This document shows positions 42,977-50,940 of a stretch of DNA of 64,000 bases, one piece after another. The stretch is from Actinacidiphila yeochonensis CN732. Lineage in GTDB: Bacteria; Actinomycetota; Actinomycetes; Streptomycetales; Streptomycetaceae. Position numbers and translations under genes: made by a program. The notes under the pieces were generated by a model, which ran no database searches, had not been told where the DNA came from, and saw nothing but the letters and a program-made list of their open reading frames with translations. Where the stretch lies: contig NZ_JQNR01000005.1 of NCBI RefSeq assembly GCF_000745345.1, positions 4,216,001 through 4,280,000 of the forward strand, written 5' to 3'. How positions within the stretch are numbered: the stretch's first letter is position 1; each line of letters starts with the position of its first letter.

Positions 42977-44350
42977 ATGTCGTCCGCTCCACTCGCTGAG
43001 ACCGTCGCCTCCTTGGTGCCCCGCGCCAAGGGTGAGTTGGCCGAGCTGGTCTCCTTCCCCTCGGTGGCCGACGAACGGGTGTTTCCGCGCGCCGAGTGCG
43101 AGAAGGCCGCCCGGTGGATCGTCCGGCTGCTCCAGGAGGAGGGCTTCCAGGACGTCGAGCTGCTGGAGACGCCCGACGGCAGCGAGTCGGTCTACGGCTG
43201 CCTGCCCGGCCCCGAGGGCGCGCCGACGGTGCTGCTGTACGCCCACTACGACGTGCAGCCGCCGCTGGACGAGTCGGCCTGGCTCTCACCGCCCTTCGAG
43301 CTCACCGACCGGGACGGCCGGTGGTACGGTCGCGGCGCGGCCGACTGCAAGGGCGGCCTGCTGATGCACGTCACGGCGTTGCGCGCGCTGCGGGAGCACG
43401 GTGGGGTGCCGGTCACGGTCAAGCTGATCGTGGAGGGCTCCGAGGAGCAGGGCACCGGCGGCCTGGAGCGGTACGCCGAGCAGCACCCAGCACTGCTGGC
43501 CGCGGACACCATCGTCGTCGGCGACACGGGGAACTTCCGGCTGGGCCTGCCCACCGTGACCTCCTCCCTGCGCGGCATGGCGCTGGTGGAGGTGCGGGTG
43601 GCCACCCTCGCGGGCAACCTGCACTCCGGACAGTTCGGCGGCGCCGCTCCGGACGCCCTGGCGGCGCTGATCGCCATGCTGGCCTCGCTGCGGGACGCGG
43701 ACGGGTCCACCACCGTCGACGGCCTGGACGCCACCGGCAGTTGGACCGGTATCCAGTACGAGGAAGCCGACTTCCGCCGGGACGCCCAGGTGCTGGACGG
43801 CGTGCAGCCGATCGGCTTCGGCACCGTGGCCGACCGCCTGTGGGCGCGGCCCGCCGTCACCGTCCTGGGGATCGACGCACCCGCGGTGGTCGGGGCGACC
43901 CCCTCCGTCCAGGCCCGCGCCGGCGCGCTGGTGAGCCTGCGCGTTCCGCCCGGGTTCGACGCCGCGGCCAGCGCCGACGCCCTGGAGGCGCACCTGCGTG
44001 CGGCGGCGCCCTGGGGGGCGAAGGTCGAGGTGGAACGGCGCGGCAGCGGCGAGCCGTTCGCCGCCGACACCGCGAGTCCGGCGTACGCCGCGATGGCGGA
44101 GGCACTGCGGGAGGCCTACGGGCAGGACATGGCGATCGCCGGCCAGGGCGGTTCCATCCCGCTGTGCAACACCCTCGCGAACCTCTACCCGGAGGCGGAG
44201 ATCCTGCTGATCGGGTTGAGCGAGCCGGAGGCGCACATCCACGCGGTGAACGAGAGCGTGTCCCCCGAGGAGTTCGAACGCCTCTCGCTGACCGAGGCCC
44301 TCTTCCTCCAGCGCTACGCGGCGGCTCGCTCCCTCCAGCCGTCCGCCTGA
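42977..44350 (+). CDS. M20-family dipeptidase / metallohydrolase
   Basis: The 457-residue enzyme is a di-zinc M20 peptidase close to CNDP-like dipeptidases. Metal ligands and catalytic residues are visible in order: LLYAHYDVQPP (His 90, Asp 92), WYGRGAADCKGG (bridging Asp), IVEGSEEQGTGG (catalytic Glu and ligand Glu), VVGDTGNF (Asp) and AHIHAVNESV (His). A dimerisation lid with RGMALVEVRVATLAGNLHSG is present. It would cleave cytoplasmic dipeptides or related amides. The ATG at 42977 follows AGGAG at six bases. A 30-bp palindrome directly after the stop terminates it. Confidence 0.93.
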   Translation: MSSAPLAETVASLVPRAKGELAELVSFPSVADERVFPRAECEKAARWIVRLLQEEGFQDVELLETPDGSESVYGCLPGPEGAPTVLLYAHYDVQPPLDESAWLSPPFELTDRDGRWYGRGAADCKGGLLMHVTALRALREHGGVPVTVKLIVEGSEEQGTGGLERYAEQHPALLAADTIVVGDTGNFRLGLPTVTSSLRGMALVEVRVATLAGNLHSGQFGGAAPDALAALIAMLASLRDADGSTTVDGLDATGSWTGIQYEEADFRRDAQVLDGVQPIGFGTVADRLWARPAVTVLGIDAPAVVGATPSVQARAGALVSLRVPPGFDAAASADALEAHLRAAAPWGAKVEVERRGSGEPFAADTASPAYAAMAEALREAYGQDMAIAGQGGSIPLCNTLANLYPEAEILLIGLSEPEAHIHAVNESVSPEEFERLSLTEALFLQRYAAARSLQPSA

Positions 44351-44357
44351 CCTCTCC

Positions 44358-44387
44358 GCCGCTCGGGGCACCGGTGCCCCGAGCGGC
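44358..44387. terminator. 30-bp perfect palindromic terminator
   Basis: GCCGCTCGGGGCACC is followed immediately by its exact complement GGTGCCCCGAGCGGC. It lies seven bases after the dipeptidase stop, between convergent genes. Confidence 0.8.
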
Positions 44388-44535
44388 ACCACGACCGCGC
44401 CGTCGGGAACCCGCCGGCCCGCCGGCTTACCTGCCGCGACCGGGCCGGCGGGGCGGTGTCCTCGTGCCCGGCGACGGCGGCGACGGCCGGCACCCGGCAG
44501 GTCCCGAGCGAGCCCGCCGGGGGTCGGCGGGCGCG

Positions 44536-45552
44536 TCAACGGGCGGGCTGACCGGCCTCCAGGTTCAGCGGACGCCCCTGCTCGCGGGCGCGAAGGGCCC
44601 ACCGCAACCGGTCCAACCGGGCGGCGGGCAGCAGGTCGGCGGCCTCCTCCTCGGTGACGAAGCGCCAGCCGCGCAGCTCGTCGCGGGGGAGGAGGAGACG
44701 GCTGATGGTCCGGGGAGTCACGTGCCCGCCGTCGAAGAGCAGCCGGAGGCCGCCGTGGCCGGGCGGGTGGGGCGGCTCCCAGTCGACCACGAGCAGGTCG
44801 AGGCCGGCGGCCACCTGTATGCCCAGTTCCTCCGCGACCTCGCGGTGTCCCGCCCGGGCCGGCGACTCCCCGCGCTCCACTATGCCGCCCGGGAACTCCC
44901 AGCCGGGCTTGTAGGTGGGGTCGACCAGGAGGACGCGGTCAGCGTCGTCGAAGAGCAGCACACCGGAGGCCACGGTCTCGGCCCGCGGTTCCGGCGTCTG
45001 AACGATGGCGCGGGCGCCCCCGCCCGCGCTGACCGCCTCGGCGACGGCGCAGGCCGCCTGCCGCGGGGTGAGCCCGGTCGTGTCCACCACGTGGGCGTCC
45101 TGGACCAGCCAGGGCAGGGCGGCCGCGTAGTCGGCGAGCCGGCGCAACGCCCGGTCGCGGGCTGCGGGGCCGGCTTGCGCGTGGGCGAGGGCGCGTTCAC
45201 GCAGGATCGTTTCTCCTGGTTCCAGCAGCAGATGCCGGATCTCCACGCCACGGGCGGCGAGCCCGCCGAAGACCTCGTCGCGGTGCTCCTGGCGCAGCAG
45301 TGCCACCGGGGCCACCAGCACCCCGCCGACCTCGGCCAGCAGTGACGCCGCGGACTCCACCAGCAGACGCCGCCACATCGGCAGGTCCTGGTATTCGGCG
45401 ACCTCCTGGAGCTGCTTCTCGGGCAGCAGCCGGCGCAGGCACTCGCTCAGCGCCGCCGGGTCGAAGAGGGTGCTCTCCGGTACCAGGTCCAGCATCTCGT
45501 GGGCCACGTCGGCTTTGCCCGCGCCGAACGCGCCGTTCACCCAGATGATCAC
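44536..45552 (-). CDS. AAA (kinase-like P-loop) and NUDIX hydrolase fusion
   Basis: The 338-residue protein joins two domains. Residues 1-170 form a P-loop NTPase with IIWVNGAFGAGKADVAHEML (Walker A lysine at 13), like small-molecule or toxin-type kinases. Residues about 190-330 form a NUDIX domain with the complete box GGIVERGESPARAGHREVAE-ELG (about 220-243). NUDIX enzymes cleave nucleoside-diphosphate-linked compounds. The pair could convert and then clean up a nucleotide, but the substrate is unknown. The GTG at 45552 follows AAGGGGG. It is transcribed alone, convergent with the dipeptidase. Confidence 0.85.
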   Translation of the reverse strand: MIIWVNGAFGAGKADVAHEMLDLVPESTLFDPAALSECLRRLLPEKQLQEVAEYQDLPMWRRLLVESAASLLAEVGGVLVAPVALLRQEHRDEVFGGLAARGVEIRHLLLEPGETILRERALAHAQAGPAARDRALRRLADYAAALPWLVQDAHVVDTTGLTPRQAACAVAEAVSAGGGARAIVQTPEPRAETVASGVLLFDDADRVLLVDPTYKPGWEFPGGIVERGESPARAGHREVAEELGIQVAAGLDLLVVDWEPPHPPGHGGLRLLFDGGHVTPRTISRLLLPRDELRGWRFVTEEEAADLLPAARLDRLRWALRAREQGRPLNLEAGQPAR

Positions 45553-46117
45553 GGTGCCCCCTTCTCCTTGACGCCTACGAACTGCCCGGATCATCGGCCC
45601 CGGCAAACGCGCCCATCGCCTCTTGCGGCGGGTAGCGACCGCACTGCGGGATCGTGACCACCGCCCGGAGCGGGCGGACGGCCCATTGCGCGAGGTCGAC
45701 CGACTCCGGTGCGGCACAGTGGTGCTGACGGCACATCGGCGACCGACGCCGTCGGGAGGGGGGATCGGAAAAGGGCCTGTGTGGGCCCTGGGTGAGTCGG
45801 CGTGGCCGTGGTGGAGGTGTTCGCCCAACAGTCTGCCCGATCGGCCCGGCCTCAGGGCAGGGGAATTCCCCGTGGGGCGGGCCGGGGTGCTCCGGCCGGG
45901 CCGTACTGCCGTGGTGGTGTGGAGGGGCGCGAGGCCCAAACGTCGTCCAGGTGGTGGCGAAGACCAGGCCGGTACGCAGCCGGACAGGAGAGCGCGAGCG
46001 AGGGACGGGACCGAGGAACGGGAACCCGGAACGGGACCAGGGAATGGGACAGCGGCCCGGGGGAGGGCAGGCCGGGCGAAAGGCCCGGCCGCGAGAGGCG
46101 AAGCGCCGGCCAGACGG
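45553..46117. other. Gene-free region, 565 bp
   Basis: No gene is recognised. Between about 46010 and 46050 short GGGAAC/GGGACC motifs recur imperfectly, reminiscent of the GTTCCC repeat at 17.5 kb on the other strand, but they are too irregular to call an array. Confidence 0.4.
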
Positions 46118-47086
46118 TCAGAAGAGCGGCTGCGGCGGTGGAGTGGAACGCGGCGCCGGCGTGGACGGGAACGGCGCCCCGGGTGAGGAGGACGACCGTG
46201 CCAGGGGCCAGCCGCAGGTCAGCCGGGTGTCCAGGAGAACGGCTCCGGAGGGTGCGTCCACCACCAGATCGTGTCCGGCGGCCACGGTGACGGTGCCGAC
46301 CAGGGCGCCCCCGGGGACCAGTTCGCTGATCGCGGAGGCCGGTGCGGAAGGCGGCGGATCGGCGTCGAGCCCGAAGGAGGCGGTGTGGTCGTCGTACTGG
46401 AAGGGGCGCAAGCGCAGCGCCTCGGGGAGCCGGTCGCGCAGCCCCGCCGCTTCGGCGTACAGCGCCGCCAGCTCGGCCCTCCGCTCGGCGGTGGGCGGCA
46501 GCTGGTGCCGAGCCGCCCGCTTGGCGGTGTCCCGCACCCTGTCGGGCAGCCGCAGCGCCGCCCCGAGCACCGCCTCCGTGCGGCGTGCCGTCATCAGCGG
46601 GCCCTCGCCCAGGAACGCCGAGCAGACGGCTGCCTGTTCCAGCAGCCGCAGGCCGCCCCGCGCCGCCGAAGTGATCCCCACCTTGTGCAGGCCGACGCCG
46701 AAGGAGGCGAGATAGACCGCGTACGGTCGCGGGTCGCCCGGGACGGTGTCCGCCGCCACCGACGCACTGCGGTCCAGTGCCGCGCACGGCTCGCACTGGT
46801 CCCGGCGCGCCCGTGCGTCCAGCACCGCCTCCTCCGCGCACGGGATCCGGCGCCCCGCCCGCCACACACCTCCGCAGAGCCGCTCCGCGTCCGGGCCCAG
46901 GGCGAACCCCACCGGCCCCCCGACCCGCAGGGGGCTCGTACGCCGCCCGTGGCGCGGGTGCCACCACACCCAGTACGCCCCCTCCTGCTGCCATCGCACC
47001 CCGCCGCACCGCCACACCTCCGGCTCCCCACGTCCAGCGCGCCCGTCGGCATCCGCTCCAGGCGGCGGCCGGGCACGGCTCCTCAT
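46118..47086 (-). CDS. DUF2797 family protein
   Basis: The 322-residue product resembles the DUF2797 family: a cysteine-bearing N-terminal region (CGGVWRAGRRIPCAEEAVLD, with CEPCAALDR after it), which may bind zinc, then HKVGITSAARGGLRLLEQAA, the most conserved stretch of the family (it resembles a GIY-YIG-like or T5orf172-like strand motif). The biochemical role is unknown. The C terminus is low complexity. The ATG at 47086 is the first credible start. It is the only gene between two gene-poor intervals. Confidence 0.72.
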   Translation of the reverse strand: MRSRARPPPGADADGRAGRGEPEVWRCGGVRWQQEGAYWVWWHPRHGRRTSPLRVGGPVGFALGPDAERLCGGVWRAGRRIPCAEEAVLDARARRDQCEPCAALDRSASVAADTVPGDPRPYAVYLASFGVGLHKVGITSAARGGLRLLEQAAVCSAFLGEGPLMTARRTEAVLGAALRLPDRVRDTAKRAARHQLPPTAERRAELAALYAEAAGLRDRLPEALRLRPFQYDDHTASFGLDADPPPSAPASAISELVPGGALVGTVTVAAGHDLVVDAPSGAVLLDTRLTCGWPLARSSSSPGAPFPSTPAPRSTPPPQPLF

Positions 47087-47489
47087 CGGCCGCCTCCCGC
47101 GGACCCGCCCGCGCGGACGGCGGCCGCACCGTACGTACGCAGCCTAGGCGCGCCCACTGACAGCGCCCGCGCCGAAGCGTTCCGTGCTCCGGAGACGGCC
47201 GGGGGACCCCGGCGAAGACCGCTCTGGAAGGACACGCGCCGCCCTACCCGAAGGCGGTGGCGGACGGCAGCCGAGCCGGCCAGCCCGCCCGCCCGCTCGG
47301 CACGTCGGGGGACCCGGGCCCGTGGACCGGGCACTCCTGCCACTCCTGCCGCTCCCGGCGCCTGGCTCGAACGGGCCGGCCGCCGCTCTCGCAAGGGAGC
47401 GGCGGCCGGCCCGTCGGGGGTGCGTGGCGCTGTGGGGCGCTGCGCCGGCGCACGCCGGGTGCGCGGGCAGGTGGGGTCTGGGGTTCGGG
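47087..47489. other. Intergenic region with one strong terminator
   Basis: No gene is apparent. The only clear element is the 17-bp hairpin at 47372-47413. Confidence 0.5.
47372..47413 (-). terminator. Strong terminator downstream of the ATP-binding protein gene
   Basis: A perfect 17-bp stem (CGGGCCGGCCGCCGCTC with GAGCGGCGGCCGGCCCG) with an 8-base loop lies 77 bases beyond the stop of the leftward gene. Confidence 0.85.
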
Positions 47490-48002
47490 TCAGGCGACCG
47501 AGGCGGCCACGGCGAGGCGCTCTCGCAGGGCGGGTTCCTCCACGGGCGTGCTGGTGGTCCTGAGCGGCACCAGTGTGGGCACCGGGCCCGGCCTGCGCAG
47601 GACGAACCACACCACCTTGCCGTCGTCGTCGGGCAGCAGGTCGGTGCCCCAGCCGTCGCACAGCGCTTCGACCATGGCCAGGCCGCGGCCGGTGGTGGCG
47701 GTCGGCTCCATCGGCTGGACGTGCGGCAGTCGCGGGTCGCTGTCGGCCACGGCCACCGTCAGGCGGTCGGGCAGCAGGGTCAGCTTCACCGAACACCGCT
47801 TGTCCGGCCTGGCGTGCCGGTGGACGTTGGCCAGCAGTTCGCTGATGCCCGTCGAGGCGGCGTCGACGAGGGGTTCGAGGCGCCAGTAGCGAAGCTGTGC
47901 CGAGACGATCCGGCGGATCTGCTGGATCCGGTACGGATGCGCCTCGAGTTCGAGCGCGCACTCACGTGCGGCTGGGTCGGTCTGGTCGGATTGCATGATC
48001 AC
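47490..48002 (-). CDS. RsbW-like anti-sigma/serine-threonine kinase ATP-binding protein
   Basis: The 170-residue protein has a GHKL histidine-kinase-like ATPase domain of the anti-sigma-factor type. The N box is ISELLANVHRHA, the G1 box VAVADSDPRLP and the G2 box TTGRGLAMVEALCDGWGTD. Streptomyces has dozens of these orphan regulators, often without a nearby sigma factor, as here. GTG 48002 is chosen because GGAGGGAG lies eight bases upstream; the ATG at 47996 is too far from it. The protein would act in the cytoplasm by binding or phosphorylating a partner switch protein that cannot be identified from this window. Confidence 0.9.
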   Translation of the reverse strand: MIMQSDQTDPAARECALELEAHPYRIQQIRRIVSAQLRYWRLEPLVDAASTGISELLANVHRHARPDKRCSVKLTLLPDRLTVAVADSDPRLPHVQPMEPTATTGRGLAMVEALCDGWGTDLLPDDDGKVVWFVLRRPGPVPTLVPLRTTSTPVEEPALRERLAVAASVA

Positions 48003-48355
48003 GGCTGCGACTCCCTCCGCGGTGGCCGGCCCCGGCGAGCGGGGCTCGGGTGCACACCGCATTGATGGGAACACCTGAGCGGCAATGCGTAGAGTGACTG
48101 CGGCAGTACTCCGTGATGCGTAATCAGGTTCACCCGTTGCGGGGGCGTACGCAACTCGGGGTGCCCGCGCATGTACGGGCTGTTCGGGTGATCTTTCCAT
48201 GACCGTGCGGGGACTCGTTCGCCCCGGCGTGTTCCCGTTCGCCGCCACGCCGTCGTCGGCCGCCGCGGCGGTGGCCTTGGGCCGCGCCGACCGCCCCGGC
48301 CTGCGGCAGTCGCAGGCCGCGTGGCTCTGGACCCGGGCCGCTGCCATCCGGCGCC

Positions 48356-49009
48356 GTCGAACGGTTGCGGGGGATCGTGCCCTCGCCGCCGCGTGGAGGC
48401 GTGGTCGACTGGGAGGCGGTCCACCGCCGGTTCGGCCCTCGCCTCCCGCAGGACCACCGTGGCTTCGTCTCCGTCCAGCGGGGCGGCGCGCTCGACGGTG
48501 TACGAAGGGCGGCTCCGCCGGGCGCGGTGGTGGATGTGCGCACCAGCGGCAACACCCCGGCATTCCGACCAGCCGATTCGACCGGTACGAGGACGTCATG
48601 CACCGGGCCGTGGAAGAGCTGGGTCGTGTCATGCGGCCGCCTCCGAGGGCGGCGGTGTGCTCGGCTGGGAGGCGCCGCGTGCTGATACCGGTTGGGAGTT
48701 CCGGCGGACTGCCGCGACTTCGGCGCGGTGTACGGGATGGGATCGATCAGCGACTCGATCGGCGTCCACACGCCGCCCTTCGACGGTTGTCCGCAGGAGG
48801 ACCACGTGCTCTTCCGGGCTCAATGGCCGCCGACGGACGGGACTCTGACCTGGGCGCCGAACGAGGGCGGTGACGAATTCCCGTTGCGGTGCACTGGCGA
48901 CCCCGATCAGTGGCGGGGCGGTGTCCCGGCCCAGGGCCCGCGGCCGTGACCACGAATACGCCGTGGGGGTGGTCGAGTTCCTCCTGCGTCTGGTGCGGGG
49001 GGGTGCCTC
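48356..49009 (+). pseudogene. Degenerate SUKH (SMI1/KNR4) immunity-type gene(s)
   Basis: SUKH-like segments appear in alternating frames, so no intact gene remains. From about 48356 one frame reads ERLRGIVPSPPRGG then DWEAVHRRFGPRLPQDHRGF, the opening helix and LPxDYR-like motif of SMI1/KNR4 domains. Between about 48565 and 48710, DRYEDVMHRAVEELGRVM and GGGVLGWEAPRADTGWE lie in two other frames. From 48692 a frame reads ADCRDFGAVYGMGSISDS and GDPDQW. From 48925 another reads ARGRDHEYAVGVVEFLLRLV, the usual C-terminal helix. There may be two successive copies. SUKH proteins are immunity partners of polymorphic toxins. The tail is interrupted by an IS110 element. Confidence 0.55.
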
Positions 49010-49035
49010 TATGTCTTTCGTCAAGTTTGGGGTGG

Positions 49036-50244
49036 TCATGCGGTGGCTGCATCGGATTGGGGTGGGTCGTAGAAGGTTCCGTCGCGGAGCATGGCGAACA
49101 GGACGCTGATGCGGTGGCGGGCGAGTCGGAGGAGGGCTTGGGTGTGGGTTTTGCCGCGGGTCCGGCATTTGTCGTAGTAGGTGCGGGAGGCGGGGTCGTG
49201 GAGGGCGGCGAAGGCGGAGAGGAACATCGCGCGTTTGAGCTGGCGGTTCCCGCTTCTGGGGGCGTGCTCGCCGTGGATCGAGGTTCCGGAGGATCTGGTC
49301 GCTGGTGCCAGGCCGGCGTAGGAGGCGAGGTGGGCGGCGCTCGGGAAGGATCTGCCGTCGCCGACGGTGACCAGGAGGACTGCGGCGGTCCTGACGCCGA
49401 CGCCGGGCAGTGACGTCAGGACCTGGGAAAGAGGGTGGGCCTCCAGGAGTTCGCTGATCTGGGCTTCCAGGGCTCGGCGTTGCTCGTGGACGGCCGCGAG
49501 GGAGCGGGCCAGGGACGGGACGACGATGTCAAGGGTGCCGGTGCCGGGGACGGTGACGGTCTGTTCGTCGAGGGCGTCGAAGATGTCGTCGATGAGTCGG
49601 GTGGCCATGCGGGGGGCCTTGGGGCGGATCAGTTCGACGAGCTTGCGGCGGCCGGCTGTGCGTAGGGCGGTCGGGGATCCGTGGCGTTCCAGGAGCCAGG
49701 TGACGGCCTGGTGGTCCAGACGCGGGCCCAGGACGCGTTCGAGGCTGGGGTGGAACTGGGTGAGCAGGCCGCGTATCCGGTTGGAGGTGCGGGTGGCCTC
49801 TGCTGCGAGGTCCTGGTCGAAGCCGATGAGGACGGTGAGTTCGGCGGTGATCTCGTCGGTGAGTTCCAGCGAGCGCAGGGTGTGGGGCATGGTGCGGGCG
49901 GCGTCTGCGATCACTGCGGCGTCTTTGGCGTCGGTCTTGGCCTCGCCCGGGTAGAGGTCGGCGATCCGGCGCATGGCAAGGCCCGGCAGGTAGGCGACCC
50001 GGCAGCCCGCGTCGCGGGCCACGGCCAGTGGCAGGGCGCCGATCGAGGCGGGCTGGTCCACGACCACCAGCACGGTGCCGAACTTCGCCGCGAGCTTGCC
50101 GAAGACCGCCCGCAGCTTCGGTTCGCTGTTGGGCAGCTGCTTGTCGAAGACCGTCTTGCCGGTCGGCGTCAGGCCGTGCCCGTGGTGGGTGCTCTTGCCG
50201 ACGTCCAGTCCGAGGAAGACGCCCACACCGCTTGTGTCGATCAC
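49036..50244 (-). CDS. IS110-family transposase (DEDD)
   Basis: The 402-residue enzyme has the N-terminal RuvC-like DEDD domain (GVFLGLDVGKSTHHGHGLTP, VLVVVDQPASIGALPLAVAR, GEAKTDAKDAAVIADAARTM). It also has the C-terminal transposase-20 domain with LTSLPGVGVRTAAVLLVTVG (helix-hairpin-helix-like) and LASYAGLAPATRSSGTSIHG, which includes the catalytic serine region. It looks intact. The GTG at 50244 is chosen for standard length; an upstream in-frame codon at 50301 would invade the leader. It inserts the element through an RNA-guided recombination mechanism in studied relatives. Confidence 0.95.
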   Translation of the reverse strand: MIDTSGVGVFLGLDVGKSTHHGHGLTPTGKTVFDKQLPNSEPKLRAVFGKLAAKFGTVLVVVDQPASIGALPLAVARDAGCRVAYLPGLAMRRIADLYPGEAKTDAKDAAVIADAARTMPHTLRSLELTDEITAELTVLIGFDQDLAAEATRTSNRIRGLLTQFHPSLERVLGPRLDHQAVTWLLERHGSPTALRTAGRRKLVELIRPKAPRMATRLIDDIFDALDEQTVTVPGTGTLDIVVPSLARSLAAVHEQRRALEAQISELLEAHPLSQVLTSLPGVGVRTAAVLLVTVGDGRSFPSAAHLASYAGLAPATRSSGTSIHGEHAPRSGNRQLKRAMFLSAFAALHDPASRTYYDKCRTRGKTHTQALLRLARHRISVLFAMLRDGTFYDPPQSDAATA

Positions 50245-50499
50245 CGTGCCCCCACATGCTCGTTGCCTGCTGGCCTGGGCATCGGGGCCGTTCTCGCGCA
50301 TCCACGTTATGCAGACCTGCCGCCCGCGGATGGCCGGGCATTGCGCCGGGCCGGGCGGCGGCCGGACCTCTCATCAGCGTCTCCGACGGCACCCCTCGGG
50401 CCCGGTGACACCACCCCCCAGGTCATCCGATCGACAGGGGGCAAAAGTCATACCGGGCCCGGAGGCCAGCGGCCCTCTTGCAGGACCACGAAAAACATA
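50245..50499 (-). ncRNA. Candidate bridge RNA region of the IS110 element
   Basis: The 255-bp non-coding stretch between the transposase start and the element end is where IS110-group elements encode the structured bridge RNA that pairs with donor and target DNA. The sequence has several GC-rich self-complementary pieces (for example GCCGGGCGGCGGCCGGAC near 50351-50367 and a CCGGGCCCGG-type element near 50453-50462). I did not fold it, and the RNA ends and guide loops are not established. The call rests on position and on the family. Confidence 0.45.
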
Positions 50500-50940
50500 A
50501 CGGGACGTCCACCCGCCGCTCGGCGCCGAGTTGGAGCTGCCGGCCGTGTTCGACCCGTGGCGTGACGAGGAGCAGCGGATGCTCGACGAGGCCGGTGATC
50601 TTGAGGGATTCCGACCCGGGCGGCCGGCTTCAGGGGGCGTCACCCTCTCCTCGCCTTTCGGACCTCCCGGCAGCCGGTCGCCCAGGCGCGGCCCCCGACG
50701 TGCCCCCCCGACGTGATCCGCCCCGGCCTGATCCGCGCCGCCACGACGTCCGCCGACTGCCGGTGGTCCGGCACACCGCCCCCGCACGCTGGGCCCAGGA
50801 GCCCGGCCGGAGCAGGACCATCACGCCGTGACCAAGGCGGCGCGTTGCCCGCGCGACCGCACGGCCCATAGCCTCGGTGGGCCGGGCGGGGAGCTCGGCA
50901 GGCCGCCGTTCGGCGGGCTGATCCCCAGGGGAGGACCCTC
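50500..50940. other. Right flank of the IS: probable remnant, then no gene
   Basis: Starting directly at the IS end, a plus frame reads RDVHPPLGAELELPAVFDPW then RDEEQRMLDEAGDLEGF before becoming low complexity and ending at 50716. It continues the frame of the SUKH tail left of the element if the IS is removed. The rest, to 50940, shows only upstream sequence of the hydrolase gene. Confidence 0.45.

Larger units (their letters stand above)
49010..50499 (-). mobile_element. IS110-family insertion sequence
   Basis: TATGTCTTTCGT (49010-49021) and the complement of ACGAAAAACATA (50488-50499) match at 11 of 12 positions, giving imperfect terminal repeats of a roughly 1.49-kb element. It holds a single transposase gene with a 26-base right end after the stop and a 255-base non-coding leader before the start. 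A long leader before the transposase and a short tail is the IS110-group (not IS1111-group) layout. The length agrees with classical Streptomyces IS110 elements of about 1.5 kb. Exact ends could shift by a few bases. No target duplication is obvious. Confidence 0.75.

Noticed and set aside
46010-46050. GGGAAC/GGGACC-like repeat
   Set aside because: The motifs are too irregular in spacing and sequence to be called an array.
50244-50301. Longer IS110 transposase start at 50301
   Set aside because: It adds a non-conserved extension into the leader; 50244 gives the family length.
50531-50716. 61-aa plus-strand small gene starting at a TTG
   Set aside because: It has no ribosome binding site and is better explained as the right-hand remnant of the IS-interrupted gene.
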